Origin: Diplonema papillatum
Lineage: Eukaryota; Euglenozoa; Diplonemea; Diplonemida; Diplonemidae
Assembly: GCA_030068145.1 (NCBI GenBank)
Contig: JAPJBO010000009.1
Location: 124,001 to 188,000, forward strand
Length of the DNA stretch: 64,000 nucleotides
Reading direction: 5' to 3'
The notes under the pieces were generated by a model. It saw nothing but the letters and a program-made list of their open reading frames with translations, ran no database searches and was not told where the DNA came from. Position numbers and translations under genes: made by a program. Below are positions 1 to 10,874 of the stretch, one piece after another; positions within the stretch are counted from its first letter, which is position 1, and the number at the start of each line of letters is the position of its first letter.

Positions 1-1501
1 AAAAACCGTTATATCCACGGGAATCCGCAAGAAGAAGGGCTCCGTGGCTGTGTCTCACGTGCAGCCACGGCGCCTCTTCTTCGAATTTTATCAGTTCAGT
101 GGCTGGCCTTCGAAGGCATGGTGCCTCACTTTCTCTCCCTTCTGTGCTCGGACATCGCCAAGGCAGTGTTTCGGACCAGGACGCACACCCCATCTGACAA
201 CTGTGCCCTTATAAAACCTTCCAAGAACATGCAAGATAAAACGCAAGCAACGTCACTCCCGCTCCGGGGTCGGTACAACGTCGAGGCTTGTTGTGAAGAG
301 AAGGCTACCCGTCCGGCAACCGTAGATTCCGTCACTGTCGTACGCCTTCCTCTTCCGAGAATACACAACAGGCAAAGTGCGAGCAAAGCCACATATTCGC
401 TTAAAGACCTGTTTCGTAGTTGTATCGATTGAACAAAGCATCGGGGTGGGGTGCGCCTCACATTCTTTTGTCAGCACCTCTTCACCCCAAGCCCGTCCCG
501 GAGACTTTTAATTTACCGACTTTCTAGTCCACAACGACGATAAGAATAGCAGCGCGTAGTGACGGTTTAACCGCACAAAGTGTGCGATTGCCGCTACACC
601 GAAAAAATCGCAGCGCCATCTACACCCTGCACTATCGTCGTCGCTTGTATCTGGTACCCATCTGGGGAGCTGCGGAGTGACCGTCTTTTGCAGGGGGGCC
701 TTAACTGTTCCCCTAAATATGCATCCCTTCTTAAATTGAAGGGTTCCGCCTCTTTTATCCTTCGTTGGACAAACAGAAAGAAAGGGGCGAGTCCCGAGCC
801 GCCGAGCAAAGATGGGAAAAAGAAACGTCAAACGGTGCTCTTTTCCATCCGTTCGAGAGTTAAGGTGCTTCAGGTTGACTCGCTCGCACGGGGAAGTGGC
901 GCGAATCACTTATCGTCTAGAGGAGTGTCGTGCTGTGACCCAGGCAACCATGAGTGCTTTCACCAGGCCAAGATCATTGCACAGAGAGACATCCTCGGTG
1001 AAATGTGGTGTTTGTATTCAGTTGTTGCGACGGGGATGGAAACACTCAGTCAGTCCAGGATCATCGCACAGAGGAACATCCTCGGTGAATTGTGCCTGTA
1101 TTCAGTTGTTGCGACCGGGATGGAACACCTAGTCATTACAGAGAGAGACATCCTCGGTGAAATGTGCAGCCTGTATTCAGTCGACGGCGTGCTGCTCCCA
1201 CCGGATGGAGCAGAAGTCTCAAACCGAATGCCGGATGGAGAAGTTGACAAACTCCCAAGTTATCTCCGAGTCATAAAGCAGTCGAAGATTCAGAACCGAC
1301 TGGTGATAGTGACCAGTTCGCTGTAGTGTTTCGTGTATCGAGTCAGTGCTTAATATCTTGTTGGACGAACCTCCAAAAGACCAGGAAACGAAAGAAATCC
1401 ATAGCCAGAGAGCTATCAACTTCGCAGAAACTAAAGCATCAGCAGAGCCGCAACAGGAACCGAATTTCTGTCGGCACCACACACAAGAGTAAGCGTACAA
1501 G
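1..1501. other. no confident gene; 5' flank of the CCCH gene
   Basis: I see no supportable gene here. A 248-codon open frame runs on the plus strand at 580-1326, but its second half is only a translated short direct repeat (968-1182) and it has no recognisable domain, so I do not call it. The last bases before 1502 are the presumed 5' UTR of the zinc-finger gene that follows. Confidence 0.5.
968..1182 (+). repeat. three imperfect ~75-bp direct repeats
   Basis: The phrase built on CACAGAGAGACATCCTCGGT, followed by TGTATTCAGTTGTTGCGAC, occurs three times with small indels. The copies keep one reading frame open, giving a repeated peptide around the residues AQRDILGE. It is probably a minisatellite rather than a protein repeat. 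Confidence 0.7.
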
Positions 1502-3849
1502 ATGTTCTCCGGACAACCCTACAACCCGTTTCAGCCTCCCTCCATGATGCAGTGGCAAATGCAGAACGTATGCGTTCCCTTTTCCTCGCCCCTTCCCGGA
1601 TCAGGGCTGAGAATCTCCATCCAAAGGACTCAATGATGGGCTCTAACTTTGGAATGGACGGCGCTGCTGAGCGAGAGAGCAGGTAGCAGGGCCTCTACCA
1701 GATACTGGTTGCCTCTCTTGCAAGTAGTTGTGCAACTTTTCTGGTTGGCGGACAAGTCGACTGTCCACACATGCTCGGTCAGTCCGGTTGCAGAACCGAA
1801 GCGCAACCGCAAACCCGCGCACGCGTGAAGGGCACAAAAACAATACGCAACGCAGTCGGAAACGGTTGCTGTGCTTCGGCTGGGTGCATGTCACTCCATG
1901 TGGTTCATGTACAATTGCTTTGGCTGAGTGCGTGTTAATCCAGGAGCAAAGCGAAAGACGCTGGGACTGACAGCGTCGATGGCACCTCGAATGCCGTTTG
2001 ATTGAAGTTAACAGTACATTTCCTAATTTGGTATTCCACGCACACACGACACACCCGCAGCCGCAGTACCCGATGCAGCAGCAGCAGCAGCGATACGGCA
2101 TGCAGCAGCAGCAGCAGCAGCAGCCGGGGGGCTTCAGGCCGATGGGGGAGCGACGGCAAGGGGGCATCTGCTACGAGTGCGGGGGCCCGTGGCCGTGCCG
2201 GAAGGACCCGTCGGTCTGCGAGAAGGGCCGCCCGCAGCAGCAGCGGCCGCCCCGCCCCAACCCGCAGAAGGAGAAGCGCCTCGAGCACGTCAAGGCCTGG
2301 AGCTCGCAGGTGCTCTGCTGCTTCCACCTGCAGGGCACGTGCAAGTACGACGAGATGTGCATGTACTCCCACGAGGACAAGGGTATGGACCCAATTTTCA
2401 CCACTGCAGCCCTGAGCTCGAAGATCCGAACTACGGGCGTTTCACCAGCAGCATCCCATTATTATTGACATACCTTTGTCCGTCAAGTGTGATCATTGAC
2501 AGGGTTAGGTACCATCCATTTTGCTCCGAATTCCTGCTGAGAAGCTCGTTTCCCTGACTGGTGGTACGTGCTGCAAGGATGATGTGGAAATCACACATTC
2601 GAGACGGGATTGTAGCGGGAAATGGCGCGAATGACAAGAAGGCAGCAGACGGAGGCGAACCAACGCAATAATAGCACATTGTCAACCACGAACACGTGAA
2701 GAGCCTGATCGTGAGACGACCGTCACCTCTACTGCGACGCTCTTGATGGCTTGTACTGAACATAGAGTCCGTGGACAATGGCAAAACCCACTCACACGAG
2801 ACACTACGAAGGTACTCACTAACACTCTCTGCCTGGTCTATTAGGCCCCCGTTTTGCAGGTGTTAACCCCGGTACACTAACCCTCGCAAAAAGTAAGTAT
2901 GGTACGTCGACAATGGCCGAAACCACCAATGACCAACAACTAAGGTACCCACCGATCCTCTTACCTCGTGTAACCACCACTCTTACGACACTCAGAGCAC
3001 AAAGGATATCTTCCGAGAACGACGAAGGTCACCCGGAGACTTTAAAACCCCGGAGTTTTCAAGCGAACTTTCACTCTAAAAAACGGCAACCCTACAGGCA
3101 ATAACCCGTGCCACTTCGGTCTCGCCTGCAAGTTCAACCATGAGGCCAGGAAGAACAACCCGCCGAAGTATGCTCCCAGTGCCACCTGCTTTCTCTGTGT
3201 CAGTTGAACAACCCGCCCAAAAGCTCCAGAGAATTGCTCTCGCATCGTTGGCGTTGGCTCATGTTGCATTCTTTTTGACATGCTGCGATGTGGTCAGCAG
3301 ATGCAGTGTGGGTATATCCTAATCGTTGAACTGTACGGCGAGTTGTGACTCCTTTGCGGCGCAGCACACGTGCAGAAGTTTTCACATAAGCGCCAGCTTG
3401 GAAGGAAATAATCGACGATGCTGCCAGACAAAGAACCGAAGGGATCCCAAGTGCTGTAACTACCGAACCACGTGTTGAACAGACGTGCGGTCATGCGGGT
3501 CTACCCCTGCGCGACAGTTCACACAAACACAACAGGTCAAAAGTCCTGAGTGAGAAAACAGCACACGGTGGTGTAAGCGAAGAACAAATCAGATTGTGTT
3601 TGTATTGTATTTGCCCCTCTACCTCTATATTTCCTCCCTTCCACTCGGAGTCAAAGCAGCTACGTCGAGTATTTCCTTACACCGCACAAAGTTGTTGTTC
3701 CTCTTTCTCGGTACAGCCCAACGCACGCCATCGAAAACAGCACCGCCGCCACGACGGAGACTGAAGAAGCCAAGGAAGAAGAGGCGGCTCCTGCTCCTAC
3801 TCCTGCTGCCGAGGAACCCGCACAAGAACCGGAAAAAGAAGAACCGCAG
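1502..3849 (+). CDS. CCCH zinc-finger protein gene, four exons, possibly continuing downstream
   Basis: I infer exons 1502-1567, 2061-2382, 3098-3167 and 3717-3849; every junction is GT-AG and the codon phases match (0, 1, 2). Exon 1 starts MFSGQPYNPFQPPSM. Exon 2 is glutamine-rich, then has a CYECGGPWPC zinc-knuckle-like stretch and a finger CCFHLQGTCKYDEMCMYSH (C-x7-C-x5-C-x3-H). Exon 3 adds a second, shorter finger, CHFGLACKFNH, which lacks an obvious first cysteine. Exon 4 is an acidic, alanine/proline-rich tail. The family binds RNA, so a role in mRNA processing or stability is likely but inferred. Three of the four donor sites are GTATG-type. Further exons may follow after 3850. Intron 3 carries a dispersed repeat and intron 2 ends in a module shared with other genes. 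Confidence 0.75.
3001..3083 (+). promoter_or_regulatory. recurrent TAAAACCCCGG / TTCAAGCGAAC module at an intron end
   Basis: The stretch contains AAAGGATATCTTCC, GGTCACCCGGAGACTTTAAA and ACCCCGGAGTTTTCAAGCGA, ending CTTTCACTCTAAAA. The same order of blocks occurs upstream of a GST start codon, a helicase start codon, three EAF-like exon copies and at the 3' end of an AlkB-like gene intron. Here it sits just before the inferred splice acceptor at 3097. It could be a core promoter with a TATA-like box and initiator, a conserved intron end, or the terminus of a mobile element. Confidence 0.55.
3385..3700 (+). repeat. dispersed repeat family A, copy 1
   Basis: This ~315-bp sequence starts CATAAGCGCCAGCTTG and ends near CAGCTACGTCGAGTATTTC. 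It recurs in inverse orientation at 32862-33172 and 38255-38590, and as fragments at 10875-10965 and 38600-39240. Here it lies inside intron 3 of the CCCH gene; another copy is inside the helicase intron. It has no long ORF, so it is probably a short non-autonomous element. Confidence 0.85.
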
Positions 3850-5459
3850 GTTTGCCTATTTTCTGTTTTGTATAAGCACCTAGGGGACGCCTGCTCTGGA
3901 GTGCCACTGCGTACCTCGGGGCAGGGGCGCTTGAGTATCGCGGTACTTGAGTGCTGGTTGTAGGAAACGCTCAGCACACCCAACGCCGCGACGGGGCAAA
4001 GAGCGGGTGTTCAGGAAAAGCACCCGCGAGAAGACTGGAGGCAAGAAGTTCCCAAAGACACACAAGAACTGCAGAGAGCAGCAGTCAGTCCTGCTACGTG
4101 GTTAACTGACAGGTGCGTCGCGACACCTCCCGATGAAAGCAGCGAAGTATCCTGATGAGTCATCTGTCTCCAGTCCCTCGTGGGGGCCTGCGCCTACGTC
4201 GACCCTCAACCCCTCCTTTTGTTCCCCACTGCCATTCCATTCGAGGGTTGACGACCACTACTACTACTACTACTGTAAGCACCTGCTTTGTCGGAAATAC
4301 TTGAGGACTGCTGCCCTCTGCAGACCAGGTGAAAAAGAAAAGGAACGACCTGGAGAGAGGGCCCAAACTTGTTGATGCGTCAACGCAGCAGTTTGTGAAA
4401 GGATAGCGATAGAAGAGCGAAGGCATATTTTTCGCAAGAACGACGCCTCGTGCACGACCAGGTGGCGCCTTTGAAGAGAGTAATCCACCGCGAAAGAACC
4501 GGGGAAGACGACTGGTCTTCCTCCGACAATACAAGCAAAGTGTCACGTGGCGATTCTCGGGCCGCGATTACAAATCGGGCGAGATTGGGCCGCCACCTTA
4601 CCCGCCGTTGTCTTTTTTTTATCGGAGAAAACCTTAAGGGAAGCACTTAAGTCGGGAAAATATTTATCGGAAACTGTTTCCGATAAATATTTTTTTTTGT
4701 TTCCGATAAATATTTTTTTTTGTTTCCGATAAATATTTCTTTTGTTTCCGATAAATATTTTTTGTTTCCGATAAATATTTTTCTGTTTCCGATAAATATT
4801 TTTTTGTTTCCGATAAATATTTTTTTGTTTCCGATAAGTATTGATCACTTTGACAGTAGGTTCACCTACTTCGTCCCGTGGACGACCGCGACGAAGCCAA
4901 ATACGATCGTTTTTCTATCTAGTTTCGGGTCGAAAGCCTCCCCAGCAAAGGCTGTTCAATTTTCAACACCAGATACGCAAACCTTTTCGAATGCAGCACA
5001 CGGGTATCCATCAAGTGACATCTAACTATCTGGTTGCATTGAGCAGTATCCGGATCTGAAAGCTGAAGACTTTGTACCACTTCACCGCGACAAAGGTCAC
5101 GAACCGGGTTCGGCTTACACTGCAGTTGCAGTAAAACTGCGTCTTGCGCACGAGCGCGGAAATCCGCCACCCACCATTCGGCTAGATATTGCAAGAACAC
5201 AACTGCAAAGCTTACTACAAACGGATAGTGTTACAAAGGCGAACGAATCATGCGAGAACCTACGTAGGGGCCCCTCAACAGCTTTCAGAACGGCAAGTCA
5301 AGAAAAGGATAAGTTTGCACATTCTACTTCCGTCTGATCTGCATGTTCCCCAGTTCTACCCGTTGTGTGTATTCGCAACGACTTCATCCGGGTCCTATGC
5401 GGCCCCAATACGACAAAACTGCATGCGGTCCTGACCAGGTAACATCCTCCTACCTGAAA
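3850..5459 (+). other. possible further exons of the CCCH gene; no gene fixed
   Basis: Open stretches bordered by AG and GT occur at about 4017-4111 and 5354-5438, but I could not chain them in phase to exon 4 with confidence. The rest is low-complexity (a CTACTA run near 4257, the minisatellite at 4655-4843) or shows nothing recognisable. Confidence 0.3.
4655..4843 (+). repeat. minisatellite of TTTCCGATAAATATTTTT units
   Basis: About eight head-to-tail units of 19-24 bp, TTTCCGATAAATATTT plus a variable T run, follow the sequence CTTAAGTCGGGAAAATATTT. The unit and the adjacent CTTAAGT...GGGAAA sequence match the termini of the inverted-repeat element at 54599-56594, so this may be a relic end of the same family. 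Confidence 0.85.
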
Positions 5460-5941
5460 ATGTCTAACCACGACTACGGATTTGGTGCCATCGAGGCAGC
5501 CATGGAGTGTAAGTATACCAACGGGGTTTAGTAGTATCGGGGCTGCCGTGCATACTAGTTCCCGTAAAATATTTGTTTCCCTTGACTTGTGCCATGTCGG
5601 ACGGTAGGATTTTCCGCGTCAGCCTCATTTCAATCCTGGAGACAAAAGCACTCACACAATAAAGAGAGAGTAGCCCATTTCACGGGCCAAAACTGCCTTT
5701 GTTGCAGAAATCGGCAACAAAGGCAAGCGATGACAGAACAGCGCACACGAAGACGACCGGCTCTGAAGAGACCCGCGCCGCAAGCTGCGCGAGCAGAGGG
5801 TGCCAAGCAAACCACGAAGGAAGGCGAGGAGATTCAGATGGCACCAGCAGGACGCCCGCGAGGGATCACCGAGGTCGAAAGACAGAAAAGGGAAAGCAGG
5901 CGTGGCCGGCTTGAAAAGCTGCAAGCGCGGAGAAGGCACAG
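5460..5941 (+). CDS. hypothetical basic protein, two or more exons
   Basis: Inferred exons are 5460-5508 and 5623-5941, with a 114-bp intron that has a GTAAGT donor and a CGCGTCAG acceptor; phases match (1/1). The first exon encodes MSNHDYGFGAIEAAME. The second is strongly basic: RTRRRPALKRPAPQAARAEG, then RQKRESRRGRLEKLQARRRH. The frame is still open at 5941, where AG/GTACAG could be another donor. I recognise no domain; composition suggests a nucleic-acid-binding or nuclear protein. The real first exon could lie upstream, because the frame is also open before the chosen ATG back to 5343. Confidence 0.35.
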
Positions 5942-6289
5942 GTACAGAGCAGTCCCATGCAGACGAGCAGTGAAGCGGCCCACATCACAGAGGTCTATCA
6001 CACTGGCTCCGGATTACTTAGGGTCCTCGCAAAATCCAATGGACTCCCCTTGGTCACATTTCGCACTGGGGACTAGTATGCACGGCCAAAAAATTGGGTT
6101 CGAGAGTGAAAATTTTCGCCATTAATGGGTGATAAGATAATTTTATTTCACTGGTGTCCCAAATGAGTCACTCCAAACGACCCGGAAAAAGTGGGGTAGT
6201 GAAGAAAACAGAGTTACGAGTGTTTTTAACGGAATGAAGGTAAAAAATACCCAGGATATACAGAAAAAGGGGAGACCAAGAACAGAATC

Positions 6290-6574
6290 ATGCCCGGAAG
6301 GAAGAGAAAAGTGCCAACACCATCATCTGACAGCAGTTCGTCTGACAGCAGCTCAACATCAAGTGAGAAATCGAAGAAAGTGAAAGGGGCTGAGGCCAGT
6401 GGTAGCACCGCACCAACACTTGAGGCCCCCTGCATTGAGATCCCTGCATTTTTGACTCAAGCACACCCTGTACCACCTTCGAACGTTTTCTACTTCAGCA
6501 ACATTGCTGAGGGAGCTATCATTCAGATTGGTACAGATGCTATCAAGCCGCACCCTAAGGGCACCAAAAAATAA
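6290..6574 (+). CDS. hypothetical 94-residue serine-rich protein (frame 1 of a pair)
   Basis: The ORF opens MPGRKRKVPTPSSDSSSSDS, combining a nuclear-localisation-like basic patch with a serine run, and continues with a more globular half containing ALTQAHPVPP-like and NVFYFSNIAEGAIIQIG-like segments. It stops at TAA directly after AAAAAA. A second open frame begins in the -1 frame at the same point (6575-7149). I do not recognise the family. It may be the start of one protein broken by a one-base change, a frameshifted mobile-element gene, or an independent small gene. Confidence 0.4.
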   Translation: MPGRKRKVPTPSSDSSSSDSSSTSSEKSKKVKGAEASGSTAPTLEAPCIEIPAFLTQAHPVPPSNVFYFSNIAEGAIIQIGTDAIKPHPKGTKK

Positions 6575-7149
6575 TCACATGGCAAGCTGTTTACATCATT
6601 CTCGCTTTGGATTTTGAGGCCTACACGCGATCCAAGCTGCCTGGGGAAACGTTTGCCGAAAAAGGGTTGCAGATAGGATATCTAGCACGAGCCATCAACG
6701 ACCTAAGCTTTGCTGACACGGGGGCCTCAGCCTTCCCCGGGAAGTGGAGACAGGGTGTATGCTCTTTACGCTGCCTGGGTGCGCCGGCAATGCCGGGATT
6801 CTCACACCGTCCACGTTTTGCAGCTGGACGGAGGACAGAGCTGATGTTAAACGGCATAGAAGCAGTATGCTCCAAAGACAGGTGGAACGACGCCAAACCC
6901 GTGTACCCTCAGGACGTAGCTTTCGCTAATTGGAAGCTGAAGTTTCCCATCAAGGTGTTTGCCGCCGCCGTAGGCCGCGCAGTCGCGAGGAAGAAGAGGG
7001 CCCGCAGCGCTACAAGGCGGCGATCCCCCGCGAGACGAGCTCACCCGCCGGCCAGAGCGCCCGCTGCAGCACCAACTCCGGTGCTACCACTCACAGTAGC
7101 AGAGCCGCGACCTGCGGCGCGCCTCCGGAGCGACTTACGCCCGCCGTAG
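6567..7149 (+). CDS. hypothetical frame continuing in -1 phase from the 94-residue ORF
   Basis: Reading from the A run at 6567, the -1 frame is open for about 190 codons: IITWQAVYIILALDFEAYTR, then LPGETFAEKGLQIGYLARAI, then NDAKPVYPQDVAFANWKLKF, ending in an RKKRARSATRRRSPARRA basic tail and an alanine/proline stretch. A 69-bp in-frame segment (6755-6823) bordered by GT and TTTTGCAG may be an intron. No start codon is needed if it is reached by frameshift. I cannot name the family. Confidence 0.35.
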
Positions 7150-7431
7150 CAGTGCGAAGAGAAGTGAGGAGACCGGAAACTCCCCGGAGAGATGGTCCCT
7201 GCACTCTAACTCGTCTCTCTCTCTCTCTCTCTCTCTCATTCTTCTTCTTTTTTGCCGTTTTTCCATTGGTAACATCATTGTTTTTACCCACCTGAACCGT
7301 TTTTTCTTCACTCGTGACCAGTTTTTAGGGTAGTGGTTAAAAAAGGGGGGGTAGTGGCTAAAAAATGGGGGTAGTAAAAAAATGGGGTGAAGAATTTGGG
7401 ACCCCAGTGAAATAATAAGCATTTATTCGGC
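7150..7431. other. intergenic, low complexity
   Basis: This contains a (TC)n run near 7211-7238 and G/A-rich runs near 7345-7395. No gene is seen. Confidence 0.6.
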
Positions 7432-7600
7432 AAGATAATTTCCGTTTATTTTGCCGAGGTGTCGGTTTTAGTCCCGAGGGGGGGTTTGCAACCCCGAGCC
7501 ACGAGCGGAGCGAGTGGCGAGGGGTTGCAAACCCCCCCGAGGGCCTCCCGAGGGACTAAAACCGACACCGAGGCAAAATTGGCGGAAATTATTGCCGAAT
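7432..7600. repeat. hairpin formed by back-to-back element termini
   Basis: GAGGTGTCGGTTTTAGTCCC on the left is mirrored by GGGACTAAAACCGACACCGA on the right around ~7513. The sequence is the terminus of the foldback element plus an extra inverted copy of it. Confidence 0.85.
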
Positions 7601-8507
7601 AAATGATTTTATTGGGAAAACTAAATTCCCGAGGATGGAAAGAAAACCATACTGCTTTGCAGTTATGTTGGTGTCTAGCAGAACGTTGCGTAGCAAATGT
7701 GCACGGCAGAACGTTGTGTAAGACGTTGAGCATATTGCTTTGCAGTTACGTTGGTGTTTAGCAGAACGTTGCGTAGCAGAACGTTGTGTGTCTGAGACAT
7801 TGCGTAGCAGAACGTTGTGTAGGAGTGGAGTTGTTGTAAGTGACGGGTCACAGATCAATGTGCCTGGTTGTTCTGCTGCAACTGGGGGAGTCCCGGCAGG
7901 TTGACGTTGTAGTTCACAACATACGATGCTGCTTGCATGGGCGCTTGCATGAAGGACTGCACAGGTGCTGTCGTGCTGGGTAGGACTGTTGGATGAGCGC
8001 TGCTGACAAGTGCTGCGGTTTTCTTTCTGCGAGGTCTTGATATGGATCAGAAAGGATGAATTAGACTCAAAACGAGCTCAAAACACGCGATTTCACTCAC
8101 CACAGGGAGAAAAAAAAATTTGCGAGGGGTCTCCCCTACAGATTTCTGCCTACGACCTTATTTTGCGCCGCCAGCTATTTTCAGTCGGAAAAATAAACGA
8201 ATTTATTTCCCTAGGGACAATAAATTTCATTTATTTGTTTCTGGCGGCGCAAAATAAATTCCGAGATCGGAAAAAATAAATTCGTTTATTTGTCCGGCCT
8301 GTGTAAACACAACGGAATCCTGTCAAAAAATAAACGAAATTTATCGTCACGCTCCTCAAGCCATTTCCACCAGAGGGAATTTATTTTTCCCAATAAAATC
8401 ATTTATTCGGCAATAATTTCCGCCAATTTTGCCTCGGTGTCGGTTTTAGTCCCTCGGGAGGCCCTCGGGGGGGTTTGCAACCACTCGTCACTCGCTCCGC
8501 ACGTGGC
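7519..8507 (+). mobile_element. foldback/MITE-like element, left unit of an inverted dimer
   Basis: The unit is ~990 bp with terminal inverted repeats of ~110-130 bp. The left end carries GACTAAAACCGACACCGAGG and the right end CCTCGGTGTCGGTTTTAGTC. Internally there is an array of AGCAGAACGTTGCGTAGC-like repeats and an exon-like stretch that, on the minus strand, reads QSFMQAPMQAASYVVNYNVN, suggesting a captured gene fragment. There is no transposase ORF, so it is non-autonomous. Confidence 0.75.
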
Positions 8508-9497
8508 TCGGGGTTGCAAACCCCCATTCTCGGGCCTCCCTCGGGACTAAAACCGACACCTCGACCAAATAAACGGAAATTATCTTGCCGAATAATAAGC
8601 ATTTATTGGGAAAAATAGATTCCCTCTGGTGGAAATGGCTTGCGGAGCGTGACGATAAATTTCGTTTATTTTTTGACAGGATTCCGTTGTGTTTACACAG
8701 GCCGGACAAATAAACGAATTTATTTTTTCCGATCTCGGAATTTATTTTGCGCCGCCAGCTATTTTCAGTCGAAACAAATAAATGAAATTTATTGTCCCTA
8801 GGGAAATAAATTCGTTTATTTTTCCGACTGAAAATAGCTGGCGGCGAAATAAATTCGTTTATTTTTCCGACTGAAAATAGCTGGCGGCGCAGAATAAGGT
8901 CGTAGGCAGAAATCTGTAGGGGAGACCCCTCGCAAAATTTTTTTTCTCCCTGTGGTGAGTGAAATCGCGTGTTTTGAGCTCGTTTTGAGTCTAATTCGTC
9001 CTTTCTGATCCATATCAAGACCTCGCAGAAAGAAAACCGCAGCACTTGTCAGCAGCGCTCATCCAACAGTCCTACCCAGCACAGCACCTGTGCAGTCCTT
9101 CATGCAAGCGCCCATGCAAGCAGCATCGTATGTTGTGAACTACAACGTCAACCTGCCGGGACTCCCCCAGTTGCTTACAACAACTCCACTCCTACACAAC
9201 GTTCTGCTACGCAATGTCTCAGACACACAACGTTCTGCTACGCAACGTTCTGCTAAACACCAACGTAACTGCAAAGCAATATGCTCAACGTCTTACACAA
9301 CGTTCTGCCGTGCACATTTGCTACGCAACGTTCTGCTAGACACCAACATAACTGCAAAGCAGTATGGTTTTCTTTCCATCCTCGGGAATTTAGTTTTCCC
9401 AATAAAATCATTTATTCGGCAATAATTTCCGCCAATTTTGCCTCGGTGTCGGTTTTAGTCCCGAGGGAGGCCCGAGGGGGGGTTTGCAACCCCGAGC
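8508..9497 (-). mobile_element. foldback/MITE-like element, right unit of the inverted dimer
   Basis: This is the reverse complement of the left unit with only small differences, including an extra ~45-bp duplication of the CTGAAAATAGCTGGCGGCG segment near 8815-8885. The symmetry centre is about 8507 with essentially no spacer, so the pair forms a ~2-kb near-perfect palindrome. The captured exon-like segment reads on the plus strand at about 9090-9170. Confidence 0.8.
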
Positions 9498-9574
9498 CAC
9501 GAGCGGACGTGCCGTACGTTCCGCATGCGGCCGACACGGGGTGGAAAATATTTTCTCCGGGTCTCGTGCCGAAC

Positions 9575-9682
9575 CCGGAAACCCGCACACCCTAACCCGC
9601 AAACCCCGCAAACCCGCAAACCCGAACCCGTTTACCCTAACCCGCAACCGCATAACCGAACCCACAAACCCGCAAACCCACG
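9575..9682 (+). repeat. degenerate telomere-like repeat
   Basis: The block mixes CCCTAACCCGCAAACCCCGC, CCCGCAAACCCGAACCCG and CCCTAACCCGCAACCGC-type units. It looks like degraded CCCTAA(A) telomeric repeat lying directly beside the palindrome. Confidence 0.6.
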
Positions 9683-9975
9683 TAGCAGACCTTTTTCGAC
9701 GCAGTTTTGCTCGCTGTCAGCTCCGGTGAAGAGATCCGTGAAAGGTAGACCCGGAGAAAAAAAACTATGTTCGTGGTTCGTGGCCCTTTACAATTTGCAG
9801 GGCGCCGGGCGTAAGCCGCCAGGTGTGGATTGAAAAGGACGGGAATCGATCCCCTGGGTGGTGGCATTTTCCCGCCGGAGCACGTGACAGACCTTTTTTG
9901 GCAAGTTTTTGCCCGCGATAAGCTCCGATGAAGAGACCCGTGAAAATAGACCCGGAAACAAAAACGTTTTTGAGT
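9683..9975 (+). repeat. dispersed ~195-bp repeat, two direct copies
   Basis: Two direct copies share CAGACCTTTTTNGGC, AGCTCCGRTGAAGAGAYCCG and AATAGACCCGG. The intervening part contains GGACGGGAATCGATCCCC. The same unit is found inside the TA-flanked MITE at 27581-28109. On the minus strand the GGAATCGATCC piece resembles a tRNA B box, but no matching A box or cloverleaf was found. Confidence 0.75.
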
Positions 9976-10248
9976 CGGAGAGTGCACCGGAGGAAGACGA
10001 ACCCGGCGAGAGCGAAGTTGATAGTTCAGACAGCAGTCAGTACGAAGCTGCCAATGCTTCTGTTGACAAGTTTGGAGCAGGCAAGGAATCAACTTAGTTC
10101 TAAGAGTTCTGAGGGTCTCTTGTCCGCACACCCGTTTCAGTTCCGGGGTTTATTGTCTCCAACTTTCCTGCCAAGGACCAAACCACGCATCCCTGGGTAC
10201 CTTCTTACCTCGCGGTTTCGACTGCCTTCCGAGTTTGAGCTCGATTAC
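9976..10248. other. no confident gene
   Basis: A short plus-strand acidic frame (9909-10097) overlaps the dispersed repeat and is probably not a gene. Nothing else is recognisable. Confidence 0.4.
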
Positions 10249-10786
10249 ATAGTTGTTCTTGGAGTGTTGGACTTCCCCGGAGGATTCGGTCTCAGCACTA
10301 GCTTCTGTGTTTTTACTTTCAGCCGGTATTTTGCGGCCGGTTGTATTTTCCTCTTCGGCAGGCCCCCGTTCAAGGGTACTGCCCTCGTGGGCTTCTCTTT
10401 GTGTGGCCCTGCGCTTCTTGTGCGTGTTCATTTCCGTTTCTGGACGGGCGCTGCGTTTTGCGACGAAGAAGAGGAGCGTGCCCTCTTTGGCACCACCGAC
10501 ACAGCAACGTCTAACTTCTTCACCAGTAGTCGCTTTCGGCTTCCGGTTCAGAGGAACCTTCCGGGGTGGGTACAACATCGGCATCGAAGCTGCAACGCAG
10601 GTACTTCGGTAGCCCTCCCACTATTACAGGGAGGTACCAGGTCACGAGCTTGGCTTCGTGGGGGTCTCCTGCGGCCCCCAGCCACTTGTTCTTCTTGTTT
10701 TGGAACACGTCAATGGCTTCCTTTGCAGCAGCCGTCGGTGTGGTGCCCGGCGCCTGCGCCCTCACCGCAAGCATGGTACTCATCAT
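10249..10786 (-). CDS. hypothetical protein, candidate exons
   Basis: Two minus-strand stretches look coding. One is 10786-10524, encoding APGTTPTAAAKEAIDVFQNK and LVTWYLPVIVGGLPKYLRCS, with a GTGAAG donor. The other is about 10416-10249, a hydrophilic stretch with a GTAATC donor. The codon phases of the two do not join cleanly, so the splice model is uncertain. I recognise no family. The plus-strand frames over the same interval look like shadows. Confidence 0.3.
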
Positions 10787-10874
10787 TACTTGGCTGGCAA
10801 GCTTAAGAGAGGCTTCGCCAATGGACCCTTTCTGAGAGCGAAGCTCAATATGCGGCTGTACTGCGTGTTAGCTA

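Noticed and set aside
580..1326. 248-codon plus-strand ORF
   Set aside because: Half is a translated short tandem repeat, composition is not protein-like, and it ends just before the CCCH gene leader.
3001..3083. Spliced-leader relic as in dinoflagellate retrogenes
   Set aside because: The module is much longer than a 22-nt leader, does not resemble the known dinoflagellate leader, and sits in introns as well as upstream of ATGs; kept only as an unexplained motif.
8010..9045. Matching ORFs in both arms of the palindrome (LILRRQLFSVGKINEF and similar)
   Set aside because: Present only because the arms are copies; AT-rich, no domain, differing lengths.
9840..9870. tRNA-derived SINE with B box GGAATCGATCC (minus strand)
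   Set aside because: One B-box-like match in each repeat copy, but no A box at proper spacing and no poly(A) or simple tail.
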